Shown here piece by piece: positions 26,496-35,115 of a stretch of DNA of 64,000 nucleotides; the stretch's first letter is position 1, and every line of letters begins with the position of its first letter. The translations under genes and the position numbers were made by a program. The notes beneath the pieces are model-generated. The model ran no database searches and had not been told where the DNA came from. It saw only the letters and a program-made list of their open reading frames with translations. The stretch lies in NCBI RefSeq assembly GCF_943736995.1, contig NZ_OX031157.1:186001-250000 (forward strand), given 5' to 3'. The DNA comes from Sporosarcina sp. Marseille-Q4943 (GTDB lineage Bacteria; Bacillota; Bacilli; Bacillales_A; Planococcaceae).

Positions 26496-27974
26496 CTATA
26501 CAATAAACGTTATCATGCCTTTATTGCCGTCATTGACCATTTGCTCGATTGTTTCTCTAAGCCTTTTCCTAGCGTTCGGCGGGACGGAAGATGTCTTGAA
26601 TCGGATGCTTTCCTTCATCACTTCATGCAACGGTGTGCCGAAGAGCTGTGTCTGCCAAAGAGCATCCCTATCATGCAAGTAAGCGTTTTTCAATTCCTTC
26701 AGCAAGTGGTGGCTATGGAATTCAGAGCCGATCAATGGCGAGAATTCCGCGTCCATGTCGATACGGATGATATGAAGGGATGGGGCTGCCGCCTTCATTC
26801 GGACGCCGTAGAAGTTATTCTCCTTGATAAGTTCCGGTGGTGACGGCTGAAAATCGTCAATTGTAGGCAAAGCAACTCCGTAACCGCTCTTTTTGGCGGT
26901 TTCGATTGCTTCTGAGTACATATCATATGATTTTTTCGCTTTGACAGCGTCTTTAACAAAAAGGAGCCAATCTTTTTTTGTTTTCATTTCCTGTTGCATG
27001 ATGTCTTCGCAGACTTCACGGAATGCTTGCTCATCCATTTCAATATTTACAGTAGCTTTTCCTTTCCCCGCATCCACTTCGACGACTTCCGCATGCCTGA
27101 CGTACTTTTCATCCTTCAGGCGTTCTGCCAGCTCTTGTACTTTCCGGATTTTAGATGCAACGAGGAATCCTTCATTGATGACATTGTCGATTGCTGCATT
27201 CAGCTCATGGTCGGATCCCAGTACGTCCATCCAATCCGGCTTTTGCACTTCAATGTCCGTGATCGGAAACTCGTATAAAGCTTCCTTCAAAATCAGTTGG
27301 ATTTCCTGGGCGTTCAATTGATCTGCACTAATGGCGATGACCGGCACCCCATGCCGTTCATGCAATTGGTCCTTCAAGGCAACTGTCTTGTCATGGGCCG
27401 GCATTTTGGAATTCAAGACAATGACAAAAGGCTTACCGATTTCCTTTAGCTTGCCTACGATTTCCTCTTCGGCCACCTCCGCAGCCGCTCTTGGAATATT
27501 GTTCACTGTCCCGTCCGTCGTCACTAGTATACCTATTGTGGAGTGGTCTCGAATTACTTTGTCCGTGCCGATGCGTGCCGCTTCTTCGAACGGGATTGGT
27601 TCGTTATGCCATGGAGTATGGACGTATTTTGGACCGTCCTCATCCTCGTATCCTTTTACTCCATCAATTACATAACCGACACAGTCCGCAAGCCTAACTT
27701 GGAAGGATAGTTCCCCCTCCCCGATCGATACTTGGGTGCCTTGTGCTGGAACGAATTTCGGTTCAGACGTCATAATGACCGGACCTGGCGAGCTTTGAGG
27801 CAATTCATCTTGCGCCCTTGCCCTATCACCTGCATCCGTCATATTCGGTATGACAACCTCCTCCATCACCCTTTTAACGAAAGTCGATTTTCCGACACGA
27901 ACAGGGCCGACCACACCTATATAAATATCCCCGTCCGTTCTCCTAGCCAGATTTTCATATAATTCCTCTTTCAT
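26496..27974 (-). CDS. spoIVA: Stage IV sporulation protein A (spore coat morphogenetic ATPase)
   Basis: ATPase that polymerises on the outer forespore membrane as the base layer of the spore coat and is also needed for cortex assembly. The 492-residue protein has the Walker A motif GPVRVGKST at 23-31 and the expected GTPase-like switch region, with a long middle domain and the conserved C-terminal tail. Length matches B. subtilis. GGAGGG precedes the ATG. It should be under mother-cell sigmaE control; a CATAAACT sequence near 27.99 kb resembles a sigmaE -10 box, but I could not match a -35. Confidence 0.97.
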   Translation of the reverse strand: MKEELYENLARRTDGDIYIGVVGPVRVGKSTFVKRVMEEVVIPNMTDAGDRARAQDELPQSSPGPVIMTSEPKFVPAQGTQVSIGEGELSFQVRLADCVGYVIDGVKGYEDEDGPKYVHTPWHNEPIPFEEAARIGTDKVIRDHSTIGILVTTDGTVNNIPRAAAEVAEEEIVGKLKEIGKPFVIVLNSKMPAHDKTVALKDQLHERHGVPVIAISADQLNAQEIQLILKEALYEFPITDIEVQKPDWMDVLGSDHELNAAIDNVINEGFLVASKIRKVQELAERLKDEKYVRHAEVVEVDAGKGKATVNIEMDEQAFREVCEDIMQQEMKTKKDWLLFVKDAVKAKKSYDMYSEAIETAKKSGYGVALPTIDDFQPSPPELIKENNFYGVRMKAAAPSLHIIRIDMDAEFSPLIGSEFHSHHLLKELKNAYLHDRDALWQTQLFGTPLHEVMKESIRFKTSSVPPNARKRLRETIEQMVNDGNKGMITFIV

Positions 27975-28014
27975 ACTTAGCCCTCCTTTTTTCGCGCATA
28001 TTAGTTTATGTAAA

Positions 28015-28052
28015 CGAAAAACGTTTCATGCTAAAAATGCATGAAACGTTTT
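28015..28052 (-). terminator. Terminator between yphF and spoIVA
   Basis: Perfect stem AAAACGTTTCATGC/GCATGAAACGTTTT with a 7-bp loop and T run, 20 bp after the lipoprotein stop. It isolates spoIVA from upstream genes. Confidence 0.87.
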
Positions 28053-28071
28053 GATTTCCCTATGATGTTTG

Positions 28072-28794
28072 TTACTTCTTGTTCATAAAGACAGGTTCGT
28101 TTTTTTCATTAACCGTATAAGGCAATGAATAGGCAGGCAAGATTGGGTTGGATTCGGACAGAAGGTGACGGATGTCTTCCCCTTCTATTACATCCGGTTT
28201 TTCCTCTTGCAAGATCCTGTTCAAGTCTATGGAATAGTCTACATAAAAATGACCGTCTCCTCCAACGACAATCGGCAGCAATGCGTCAGAATATGGACTT
28301 TCAACTTTCAAAGGTTCCTTGAACCCCATCGCTTCGAAGTCGATCTCATACACATTTTCTCCGACTGGATCTTTAAACGGGAGTTTCCCATTAATATGCC
28401 TTCTAAGGTTCAAATCACGAATCCGCTCTGCGGTTCTCAAATCAACAAGTTTTACAGTCGGATTTTCCTCGACATCCATCAGTACATATTGGTAAATACC
28501 ACCGTTCTCATAGGCGTTGGACGGGATTTTTTCCGTATAAGCCGGCACGATCTTGGAAAATTCAATCGGATACTTTATGTACAAATCCGTTTCTTCTTCT
28601 CTCGTCTTAATAGGAAGAAGGCCCCCGGTATTTTCCTTATATGCATTGACCGCTTTTTGAATTGCTTCGATTTGGTCTTCGTAAGGATTTTCCCGCACAG
28701 ATTTATCATCAGCCGGATACATGCATCCCGATAGAAGAAGCAAAACGGCAGCGATTGAAATAAACAATGCGGATTTATTTCTGATTATATTCAT
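28072..28794 (-). CDS. yphF: YphF-like lipoprotein of unknown function
   Basis: The 240-residue protein has a lipoprotein signal peptide: basic start, hydrophobic run, and lipobox LLSGC with Cys24. After cleavage it would be anchored on the outer face of the membrane. The mature part has no known catalytic motif. It is conserved between spoIVA and gpsA in Bacillales, where it is called yphF. It overlaps yphE by 4 bp, so the two are probably coupled. Confidence 0.8.
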   Translation of the reverse strand: MNIIRNKSALFISIAAVLLLLSGCMYPADDKSVRENPYEDQIEAIQKAVNAYKENTGGLLPIKTREEETDLYIKYPIEFSKIVPAYTEKIPSNAYENGGIYQYVLMDVEENPTVKLVDLRTAERIRDLNLRRHINGKLPFKDPVGENVYEIDFEAMGFKEPLKVESPYSDALLPIVVGGDGHFYVDYSIDLNRILQEEKPDVIEGEDIRHLLSESNPILPAYSLPYTVNEKNEPVFMNKK

Positions 28795-29006
28795 CTCGCT
28801 CCCCCCGTTGGCCCGCTGAATACAAGGTAAACCATCGCGAAAAATGAAAAGATCAATAAGGAATACGCGATAAGGGCAAATAAGAATTTTATTAATCTAT
28901 TTGATAGTTTATGTCTGCTCAAATAGATGAGTCCCATGGAAATTGCCATGAAACCCATTGCATAAAACGACAGCCACATTTTATCCAAAGAGGACAAATG
29001 AATCAT
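28791..29006 (-). CDS. yphE: Small DUF2768 membrane protein YphE
   Basis: The 71-residue protein has two transmembrane helices (about 9-28 and 38-62) and a short basic loop (RHKLSNR) between them; function unknown. Family membership is judged from length, topology and its position between yphF and gpsA. It overlaps yphF by 4 bp. Confidence 0.78.
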   Translation of the reverse strand: MIHLSSLDKMWLSFYAMGFMAISMGLIYLSRHKLSNRLIKFLFALIAYSLLIFSFFAMVYLVFSGPTGGAR

Positions 29007-29027
29007 CCTTTCGTATCTCAGAACAAC

Positions 29028-30047
29028 TTATTTGAAAAAAATATCTTCAATTTCTTGTTTTTTCATCCTGTTCATAAGCTGATCGACAGCTTCCTTCGGC
29101 GGGACATTATCAAAGAGGACTGAATACAACGCCTCAGTCAACGGCATTGACACGTCAAAGCGTTTGGAAAGTTGATAGGCGGCCTTTGTCGTACGGACAC
29201 CTTCAATGACCATCCCCATACCGGAGACGACATCATCCAACGATTTCCCCTGGCCCAACATATTGCCTGCCTTCCAATTCCTTGAATGGACGCTTGTACA
29301 AGTTACAATCAGGTCTCCAAGACCGGTCAAGCCTGAAAATGTAAGAGGATTTGCCCCCATTTTCACACCGAGTCTCGTGATTTCAGCTAAACCTCGGGTA
29401 ATAAGCGCCGCTTTGGCATTATCCCCATAGCCAATGCCGTCGGTGATCCCGGCAGCAAGTGCGATGACATTCTTCAATGCAGCCCCCAGTTCAACACCGA
29501 CCAGATCATCATTCGTATAAACACGGAAGTAATGATTCATGAATAGATCTTGTACATGCTCCGCGGCCTCCTGATCAAAGGAAGCAGCCGTGATTGTCGT
29601 CGGATGGCGAAGAACGACCTCCTCGGCGTGGCTCGGACCTGACAGCGCAACAATCGCCTTTCTATTGTCCGGTGATACTTCTTCCTCAATCACTTCGGAA
29701 ATCCGCTTCAAAGTATCCGGCTCGATTCCTTTTGAAACATGGACGATCAGCTTGGAATTGCCTGCAAGCTTATTGATGTCCGCACACAGGTCCCGGATGG
29801 CTTTCGTCGGTACTGCAATGACTATAACATCGGCATGCTGTACAGCCGCTGCCAGATCGGATGTGGCGTTTAGATTCGCAGGCAATGTAATGCCCGGCAA
29901 ATAAGAAGCATTTGTATGTTTTTCATTAATTTCGGCGGATTGTTCCGCCCTTCTTGTCCAAAGCAGGCAATCATGTTCATTTTCTGCAAGGACGAATGCG
30001 ATGGCAGTCCCCCAGCTTCCTGCCCCGATCACTGACACTCTTTCCAT
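29028..30047 (-). CDS. gpsA: NAD(P)H-dependent glycerol-3-phosphate dehydrogenase GpsA
   Basis: Reduces dihydroxyacetone phosphate to sn-glycerol-3-phosphate for phospholipid synthesis. The 339-residue protein has the Rossmann motif VIGAGSWGTAIA at the N terminus, HVSKGIEP and LSGPSHAEEV in the middle, ELGAALKNVIALAAG with the catalytic Lys near 192, and GLTGLGDLIVTC. The ATG at 30047 has GAGGTG 6 bp upstream; a GTG three codons earlier is in frame but lies in that ribosome site. Confidence 0.96.
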   Translation of the reverse strand: MERVSVIGAGSWGTAIAFVLAENEHDCLLWTRRAEQSAEINEKHTNASYLPGITLPANLNATSDLAAAVQHADVIVIAVPTKAIRDLCADINKLAGNSKLIVHVSKGIEPDTLKRISEVIEEEVSPDNRKAIVALSGPSHAEEVVLRHPTTITAASFDQEAAEHVQDLFMNHYFRVYTNDDLVGVELGAALKNVIALAAGITDGIGYGDNAKAALITRGLAEITRLGVKMGANPLTFSGLTGLGDLIVTCTSVHSRNWKAGNMLGQGKSLDDVVSGMGMVIEGVRTTKAAYQLSKRFDVSMPLTEALYSVLFDNVPPKEAVDQLMNRMKKQEIEDIFFK

Positions 30048-30095
30048 TTCATTCACCTCATTATCAATTACGAACTATAAGCTGGATTACGTTCA

Positions 30096-31406
30096 TCAGC
30101 TTCTTGCGCGTGTAATCAGTCGGATCGGAGTTCCCTCAAACCCAAAGGATTCCCTTAGGCGATTTTGAAGAAATCTTTCATATGAAAAGTGCATCAATTC
30201 CGGTTCGTTGACAAAAACAACGAAGACCGGGGGCTTGACCGCCACTTGTGTTGCATAATAGATGCGCAATCTGCGTCCTTTGTCGGAAGGTGCAGGGTTG
30301 CGTGCAACGGCATCCTCAATTACTTCGTTCAAGACACTCGATTGGATGCGCATAGCATGGTTTTCACTGATCATTTTTATTTGGTCAAACAACGTTGTGA
30401 CGCGTTGCTTCGTTTTTGCAGAAACATAGGCGATTGGCGCGTAATCAAGGAATAGGAAATTCTTGCGGATGTCTTCGGTGAAACGATTCATCGTTTTATC
30501 GTCTTTCTCGACAGCATCCCATTTATTCACTACAAACATGATGCCTTTTCCGGCTTCTTCTGCATATCCTGCAATCCGTTTGTCCTGTTCGCGGATCCCT
30601 TCCTCACCGTTAATGACAATCAACACTACATCCGATCGGTCAATAGCTTTCAGCGCCCGTAAAACACTGTATTTCTCCATGTTTTCGTACACCTTGCCTT
30701 TTTTACGCATGCCGGCTGTATCGATAATTTTATACTTTTGACCTTCATACTCATAGGTAGTATCGATGGCATCCGTTGTCGTTCCGGCTACGTCACTCAC
30801 AATGACCCGCTCTTCTCCGAGCAAAGCGTTCACGAGCGAAGATTTCCCTACGTTCGGTCTTCCGATCAATGAAAAACGGATGACGTCATCCTCTTCGATT
30901 TCTTCGCCAGCTTCCGGGAAACTTGCAGCAACAGCATCCAGCAAATCTCCGAGCCCAATTCCATGAGAACCCGAAATTGGATACGGGTCGCCAAAACCGA
31001 GTGAATAGAAATCGTAAATCATATCGCGCATATCCGGATTATCGATTTTATTCACCGCTAACACTACAGGCTTCTTCGTTTTGTAAAGAATCTTGGCAAC
31101 ATGCTCGTCCGCGTCAGTCACACCTTCACGTCCATTTGTCAAGAAGATGATGACATCGGCTTCATCGATTGCAATTTCCGCTTGCAGCCTGATTTGTTCC
31201 AGGAATGGCTCATCACCGATATCGATGCCGCCAGTATCAATCAAATTAAAATCATGCGCGAGCCAATCTGCCGAGCTATATATCCGGTCCCTCGTTACGC
31301 CAGCCACGTCCTCCACTATCGAAATTCGTTCTCCAACGATTCGGTTGAAGATGGTCGACTTTCCTACATTCGGCCTTCCAACGATCGCTACGGTTGGTTT
31401 ACTCAT
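30096..31406 (-). CDS. der: Ribosome-assembly GTPase Der (EngA)
   Basis: Essential GTPase with two tandem G domains that acts in 50S subunit assembly. Both P loops read GRPNVGKS (residues 9-16 and about 180-188). DTGG and DTAG mark the G3 motifs, NKID and NKWD the G4 motifs, and the C-terminal KH-like domain binds RNA. The ATG at 31406 gives 436 residues, the B. subtilis length. A promoter-like TATAAT inside a perfect palindrome lies 33 bp upstream. Confidence 0.97.
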   Translation of the reverse strand: MSKPTVAIVGRPNVGKSTIFNRIVGERISIVEDVAGVTRDRIYSSADWLAHDFNLIDTGGIDIGDEPFLEQIRLQAEIAIDEADVIIFLTNGREGVTDADEHVAKILYKTKKPVVLAVNKIDNPDMRDMIYDFYSLGFGDPYPISGSHGIGLGDLLDAVAASFPEAGEEIEEDDVIRFSLIGRPNVGKSSLVNALLGEERVIVSDVAGTTTDAIDTTYEYEGQKYKIIDTAGMRKKGKVYENMEKYSVLRALKAIDRSDVVLIVINGEEGIREQDKRIAGYAEEAGKGIMFVVNKWDAVEKDDKTMNRFTEDIRKNFLFLDYAPIAYVSAKTKQRVTTLFDQIKMISENHAMRIQSSVLNEVIEDAVARNPAPSDKGRRLRIYYATQVAVKPPVFVVFVNEPELMHFSYERFLQNRLRESFGFEGTPIRLITRARS

Positions 31407-31432
31407 TATTAAACACCCTTCCAATATATCTC

Positions 31433-31449
31433 TTGTGTATTATACACAA
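31433..31449 (-). promoter_or_regulatory. 17-bp palindrome over a -10-like box upstream of der
   Basis: TTGTGTA-TTA-TACACAA is a perfect inverted repeat. On the minus strand it contains TATAAT (31444-31439), 33 bp before the der start. No good -35 box is visible at the right distance. It also abuts the preceding terminator. It could be an operator or a chance feature of a promoter. Confidence 0.4.
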
Positions 31450-31481
31450 AAAAGATGATGATGCCTATGTAAGCACCATCA
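31448..31481 (-). terminator. Terminator of the S1-domain gene
   Basis: TGATGGTGC and GCATCATCA pair around an 8-bp loop (one G-T pair) and are followed by TCTTTTTT on the minus strand, about 45 bp past the stop of the S1-domain gene. Confidence 0.72.
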
Positions 31482-31527
31482 CCCATACAGTTGCAATTCA
31501 TTCTTCTGTTCGATAATTTGACAAAAA

Positions 31528-32667
31528 TTACTCAGTGAACTTTTTCAGTTGATCTCCGATGACATCGCTTAAGGAGAAGCCCGTTTCTTCTTTCATTTCA
31601 TAATCACCGTATGATTCGGTTTCTTCCTTCTCAAGAAGGTCTTTGATGCTGAGGGATAGTCTTTTTTCCTCCGCATTTACGTCGACAACTTTCACATCGA
31701 CTTTTTGACCTTCCTGGAGCACTTCATGAGGCGTTCCGATGTGCTGGTGGGAAATCCGTGAAATGTGGACGAGCCCTTCTACACCCGGGAATACTTCAAC
31801 GAATGCACCGTAGGATACGAGGCGCTTTACAGTGCCTTCAAAGACAGATCCTTTCGGCGCTCTTTCTTCAATGTTTTCCCACGGTCCAGGCAGTGTCTCT
31901 TTGATTGATAATGAAATACGTTCCGAATCGCGGTCGACTGAAAGAACTTTCACTTTCACTTTCTCTCCTTCTTTCAACACGTCGGAAACTTTTTCGACAT
32001 GCTCATGGGAAAGCTGTGAAATATGCACTAAGCCGTCCACACCGCCGATATCGACAAAAGCTCCGAAAGAAGCGATTCGTTGGACAGTTCCTTCGAGCAC
32101 TTGCCCTTCTTTCAATTCTTCAAGGATCTCTTCTTTTTTATGTGCTTTTTCCTCTTGAAGGACGGCGCGATGAGAAAGGATAAGACGATTTTTCTCCTTG
32201 TCCATTTCAACGATTTTGAATTCCATCGTACGCCCTTTATAGTCTTCAAAAGATTCAACGAAATGATCTTCAACAAGTGATGCCGGGATGAAACCGCGAA
32301 CGCCGAGATCGACTACGAGTCCGCCTTTTACGACATCCTTTACTTCCGTTTCGATCGTTTCTTTGTTATTGAATTTCTCTTCTAAGGAATCCCAAGCATT
32401 GTCCGCATCGACTTTCCTTTTGGAAAGGACATAATTTTCATCTTCCACTTTTGTGATGATCAACTCTAGTTCATCTCCGACTTGTACTGCATCGGATGCT
32501 TTTTCAATGTGGAGACTTGATAGTTCACTGATGGGGATGACACCATCAAACGGTGCTCCAGTAATTTCGACCAATACGGATTTGTCTTCGATCTTCGTCA
32601 CTTTGCCAGTGACACGGTCGCCTTCTTTATATCCGTTCATTTCATCCAAATTCATTTCTTCAGTCAT
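31528..32667 (-). CDS. ypfD: 30S ribosomal protein S1 homologue with four S1 domains
   Basis: RNA-binding protein of the RpsA/YpfD type. Four S1 (OB-fold) repeats start near residues 16, 100, 184 and 269; the last two are the most typical ([29 protein letters not shown] and the matching repeat ending VHISRIS). Six domains are typical of proteobacterial S1; the 379-residue Bacillales form is shorter and its role on the ribosome is less settled. The ribosome site GGAGGAGG is strong, and a sigmaA-type promoter lies at 32701-32729. Confidence 0.92.
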   Translation of the reverse strand: MTEEMNLDEMNGYKEGDRVTGKVTKIEDKSVLVEITGAPFDGVIPISELSSLHIEKASDAVQVGDELELIITKVEDENYVLSKRKVDADNAWDSLEEKFNNKETIETEVKDVVKGGLVVDLGVRGFIPASLVEDHFVESFEDYKGRTMEFKIVEMDKEKNRLILSHRAVLQEEKAHKKEEILEELKEGQVLEGTVQRIASFGAFVDIGGVDGLVHISQLSHEHVEKVSDVLKEGEKVKVKVLSVDRDSERISLSIKETLPGPWENIEERAPKGSVFEGTVKRLVSYGAFVEVFPGVEGLVHISRISHQHIGTPHEVLQEGQKVDVKVVDVNAEEKRLSLSIKDLLEKEETESYGDYEMKEETGFSLSDVIGDQLKKFTE

Positions 32668-32700
32668 ATGTAGTCCTCCTCCATAATGAATCCTATCTCT

Positions 32701-32729
32701 ATATTATTCGAATCGATGCATAAAAACAA
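32701..32729 (-). promoter_or_regulatory. Candidate sigmaA promoter of the S1-domain gene
   Basis: TTGTTT (32729-32724), 17-bp spacer, TAATAT (32706-32701), 34 bp upstream of the start codon, in an A+T-rich gap after the plsC-like gene. Confidence 0.55.
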
Positions 32730-32747
32730 AAAATTACCCTTATCAAT

Positions 32748-33329
32748 TTATTTATGCTCTTCCAAAAGGCTACGGATTTCATTCATGATCACTTCTGTCA
32801 CTTCTTCAGCAGACGCCTTGTTTTCCCGGTATGGAGCCATCTTGATTGGTTTGCCGTAGACCACCTTCAACGTGCGGAATGGCTTATACGGTCCGATGAT
32901 AGCGCACGGCATCACATCCGCATCCCCTTTTAACGCAAAGAAGCCCGCTCCCGCAAGCCCTTTTCCAAGTTCACCGGTCTTGCTTCTTGTCCCTTCCGGA
33001 AACATGCCGACGACTTCGCCGCCCCTTAATAGTTTCAAAGCCTTCCTGAAAGCTTCACGATCGCTCATACCCCGTTTAACAGGAAAGGCGTTCACTTTTG
33101 GAAGAATCGTTTTCAGGATCGGAACATTGAATAGTTCCTCCTTCGCCATGAAGTGAACGGTTCGTGGGCAAGTCATTCCAACGACAGGCGGATCGAGATT
33201 GTCAATGTGGTTCGTGCATAGAAGCACTCCACCTTCGACAGGGAAATTTTCCGTGCCTATGACTTTTACACGGTAAAGCGGATAAAATATCGTACTGACG
33301 AGAAATTTTCCGAAAGGATATAAATTCAT
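32748..33329 (-). CDS. plsC: 1-acyl-sn-glycerol-3-phosphate acyltransferase (PlsC family)
   Basis: Acylates lysophosphatidic acid to phosphatidic acid at the membrane. The 193-residue protein has the catalytic NHIDNLDP (NHxxxxD variant of HxxxxD) near residue 41 and the substrate motif FPEGTRSKTGEL near 115, plus the N-terminal hydrophobic stretch. It overlaps cmk by 4 bp. Its acceptor specificity cannot be told from sequence; related acyltransferases use other lysolipids. Confidence 0.85.
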   Translation of the reverse strand: MNLYPFGKFLVSTIFYPLYRVKVIGTENFPVEGGVLLCTNHIDNLDPPVVGMTCPRTVHFMAKEELFNVPILKTILPKVNAFPVKRGMSDREAFRKALKLLRGGEVVGMFPEGTRSKTGELGKGLAGAGFFALKGDADVMPCAIIGPYKPFRTLKVVYGKPIKMAPYRENKASAEEVTEVIMNEIRSLLEEHK

Positions 33330-34003
33330 CTTTCCATCCTCATTTCCGCGAGTTCGATTACTTTGTCGACCACTTCGTCGATAGACATGGAAGTCGTATC
33401 GAGGAGTATAGCATCCTCCGCTTGCTTCAGAGGGGAGACTTCCCTTTCACTATCTGCGCGGTCGCGCTTTTCGATTTCCTCTTTCAGTTGGCTGAGCGAT
33501 GAATGAATGCCTCGCTTTTCATTTTCCTGAAAACGCCTTTCAGCCCTCTCGTTAACGGAAGCGGTCATGAATATTTTTAAATCGGCATTCGGAAGAACTT
33601 CCGTCCCGATGTCACGCCCGTCCATAACGACGCCTGAGTCGTTCGCAAGCTTCCTCTGCTTATCCACCATCATTTCCCGGACTGTCGAATGTGCAGCCAC
33701 TTTGGAGACAGCTGCAGTCACCTCGCGAGATCTGATTTCGTCCGAACAATCGACACCATCTATCCATACAGCTTGGCCTCCATTTTCGGGGATCAATAGA
33801 ATTTCCGTCTCCTCCAGCAACTCCGCCAAGCCGTGATCACTATCCATATTTATGCTCGACTGGATTGCTTTATGCGTCAAAGCGCGATACATAGCTCCTG
33901 TATCGATGTAGGTGTAACCTAATTTCTGAGCAATCCTTTTTGCAATCGTGCTTTTGCCTGCAGCTGCAGGCCCGTCAATTGCAATAATAATTCCTTTTAA
34001 CAT
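33326..34003 (-). CDS. cmk: Cytidylate kinase
   Basis: Phosphorylates CMP and dCMP with ATP. The P-loop is IAIDGPAAAGKSTIAKRIA at residues 6-24, and GYTYIDTGAMYRALT, DGRDIGTEVLPNADLKIFMTAS and RAERR fit the Cmk family. The ATG at 34003 with GGGGG upstream gives 225 residues. It is coupled to the plsC-like gene by a 4-bp overlap. Two family A repeats lie upstream. Confidence 0.96.
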   Translation of the reverse strand: MLKGIIIAIDGPAAAGKSTIAKRIAQKLGYTYIDTGAMYRALTHKAIQSSINMDSDHGLAELLEETEILLIPENGGQAVWIDGVDCSDEIRSREVTAAVSKVAAHSTVREMMVDKQRKLANDSGVVMDGRDIGTEVLPNADLKIFMTASVNERAERRFQENEKRGIHSSLSQLKEEIEKRDRADSEREVSPLKQAEDAILLDTTSMSIDEVVDKVIELAEMRMER

Positions 34004-34044
34004 ATCATCTACCCCCGAATTCAATTCGAAAACATTGTATCACA

Positions 34045-34160
34045 ATCTAGCTTCAGGTGGCAGGTGCTCGGGTCATAAGTTTAAGCTGCTTCGTGGCAAA
34101 GAACGCCACTTCGCATCTTCTCCTTATGCCTGTCGCACCTAGACGCCACCTTCAGCTTTT
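34045..34160 (+). repeat. Dispersed palindromic repeat, family A (copy 4)
   Basis: Layout AATCTAGCTTCAGGTGGCAG, GTGCTCGGGTCATAAG, central GTGGCAAAGAACGCCAC hairpin, CTTATGCCTGTCGCACC, CGCCACCTTCAGCTTTT. First of a tandem pair between cmk and ypfA. Confidence 0.83.
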
Positions 34161-34163
34161 TAT

Positions 34164-34327
34164 CAATCTAACTTCAGGTGGCAGGTGCTCGGGTCATAAG
34201 TCTAAGTTGCTTTGAAAGCCGTCACGAAGAACGGCTTTTGCGAGTAAAAGCGAAGCGTTACGAGCATGGTACGCCACTCCGCATCTTCGTCTTATGCCTG
34301 TCACACCTGAACGCCACCTTCCGCTTT
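34164..34327 (+). repeat. Family A repeat (copy 5) carrying a nested family B core
   Basis: The ends match copy 4. The centre is interrupted at about 34213-34266 by a 50-odd-bp segment (GCCGTCACGAAGAACGGC, GCGAGTAAAAGCGAAGCG, TTACGAGCA). Read in reverse this is almost the same as the 62-bp core at 58.2 kb. So this copy is a chimera of two repeat families. Confidence 0.82.
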
Positions 34328-34332
34328 ATAAT

Positions 34333-34370
34333 AGAAAAGGGAAAAGTCCTGAACGAACAGGTCTTTCCCC
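34333..34370 (-). terminator. Terminator of ypfA
   Basis: GGGAAAGACCTG and CAGGACTTTTCCC arms with a TTCGTT loop and TTTTC tail on the minus strand, 12 bp after the ypfA stop. Confidence 0.8.
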
Positions 34371-34381
34371 TAAGTAATGCC

Positions 34382-35020
34382 TTACTTCGCATTCCTTGCC
34401 TGCAATTGTCTTTCAAAGCAGAAACGAATGATGTTCTGTCTATCCGTCATATCCATATTGGAAAATTGCATAGAAGCGATCCGCCGGTCATCTTTTTCCC
34501 AAATCCGTACCGCTTTTGCATTCGTCCGGATGTACTTGATATCATCATTGACAAAGGGAAGTGCAATAGTCAACTCAACATTTTCCGACCCTTCGAACGA
34601 ATTTTCCTGTCCGATGTTGACCGCTATTCCGCCTGCACTAATATCTTCTGCAACGTATTGATAAAAGATACCGCCGGAATTAATAGCGACATCGATGGCA
34701 GTCTCCACCCTGACGAACTCGCGCCTTTGAATTTTGACTAATTGTTCGTCGCCGGGATAAGTCAATTTCAACATTGGAATTCCATTATTCATTCTGCCTA
34801 TCACTTCTGCTCGGAATGCATAGGACATTTTATTCTCAACGAATGAAATTAGCAACTGCGTTCCATCCATGAAGAAGGCAGTTTTTCCCGACTCAAGATG
34901 TGTCGGATAATCAATCATTACAAAGCCTTCCCCGTAGTCGACAACTTTACTTTTATACTTATCGCCGGTTTCGGTGAAGTCCTTATCGATTGTTAGAGTC
35001 GTTCCAATAGAAAGACGCAT
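34382..35020 (-). CDS. ypfA: PilZ-domain c-di-GMP receptor YpfA (flagellar brake type)
   Basis: Two-domain protein: an N-terminal YcgR-like domain (about 1-90) and a C-terminal PilZ domain with the c-di-GMP binding motifs QRREFVRVE (RxxxR) and EDISAGGIAV (D/NxSxxG). In B. subtilis the homologue slows flagellar motility when c-di-GMP is high. The ATG at 35020 with AGGTAGGTG upstream gives 212 residues; upstream in-frame ATGs have no ribosome site. It lies downstream of ypeB. Confidence 0.9.
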   Translation of the reverse strand: MRLSIGTTLTIDKDFTETGDKYKSKVVDYGEGFVMIDYPTHLESGKTAFFMDGTQLLISFVENKMSYAFRAEVIGRMNNGIPMLKLTYPGDEQLVKIQRREFVRVETAIDVAINSGGIFYQYVAEDISAGGIAVNIGQENSFEGSENVELTIALPFVNDDIKYIRTNAKAVRIWEKDDRRIASMQFSNMDMTDRQNIIRFCFERQLQARNAK

Positions 35021-35115
35021 TGTAATACACCTACCTTTACTAGATATGTCCATTATGTCATGGGTAGGCATAAATTCCAATATAGAATTTCAGTACGTTT
35101 GAACTACACCCCGAA

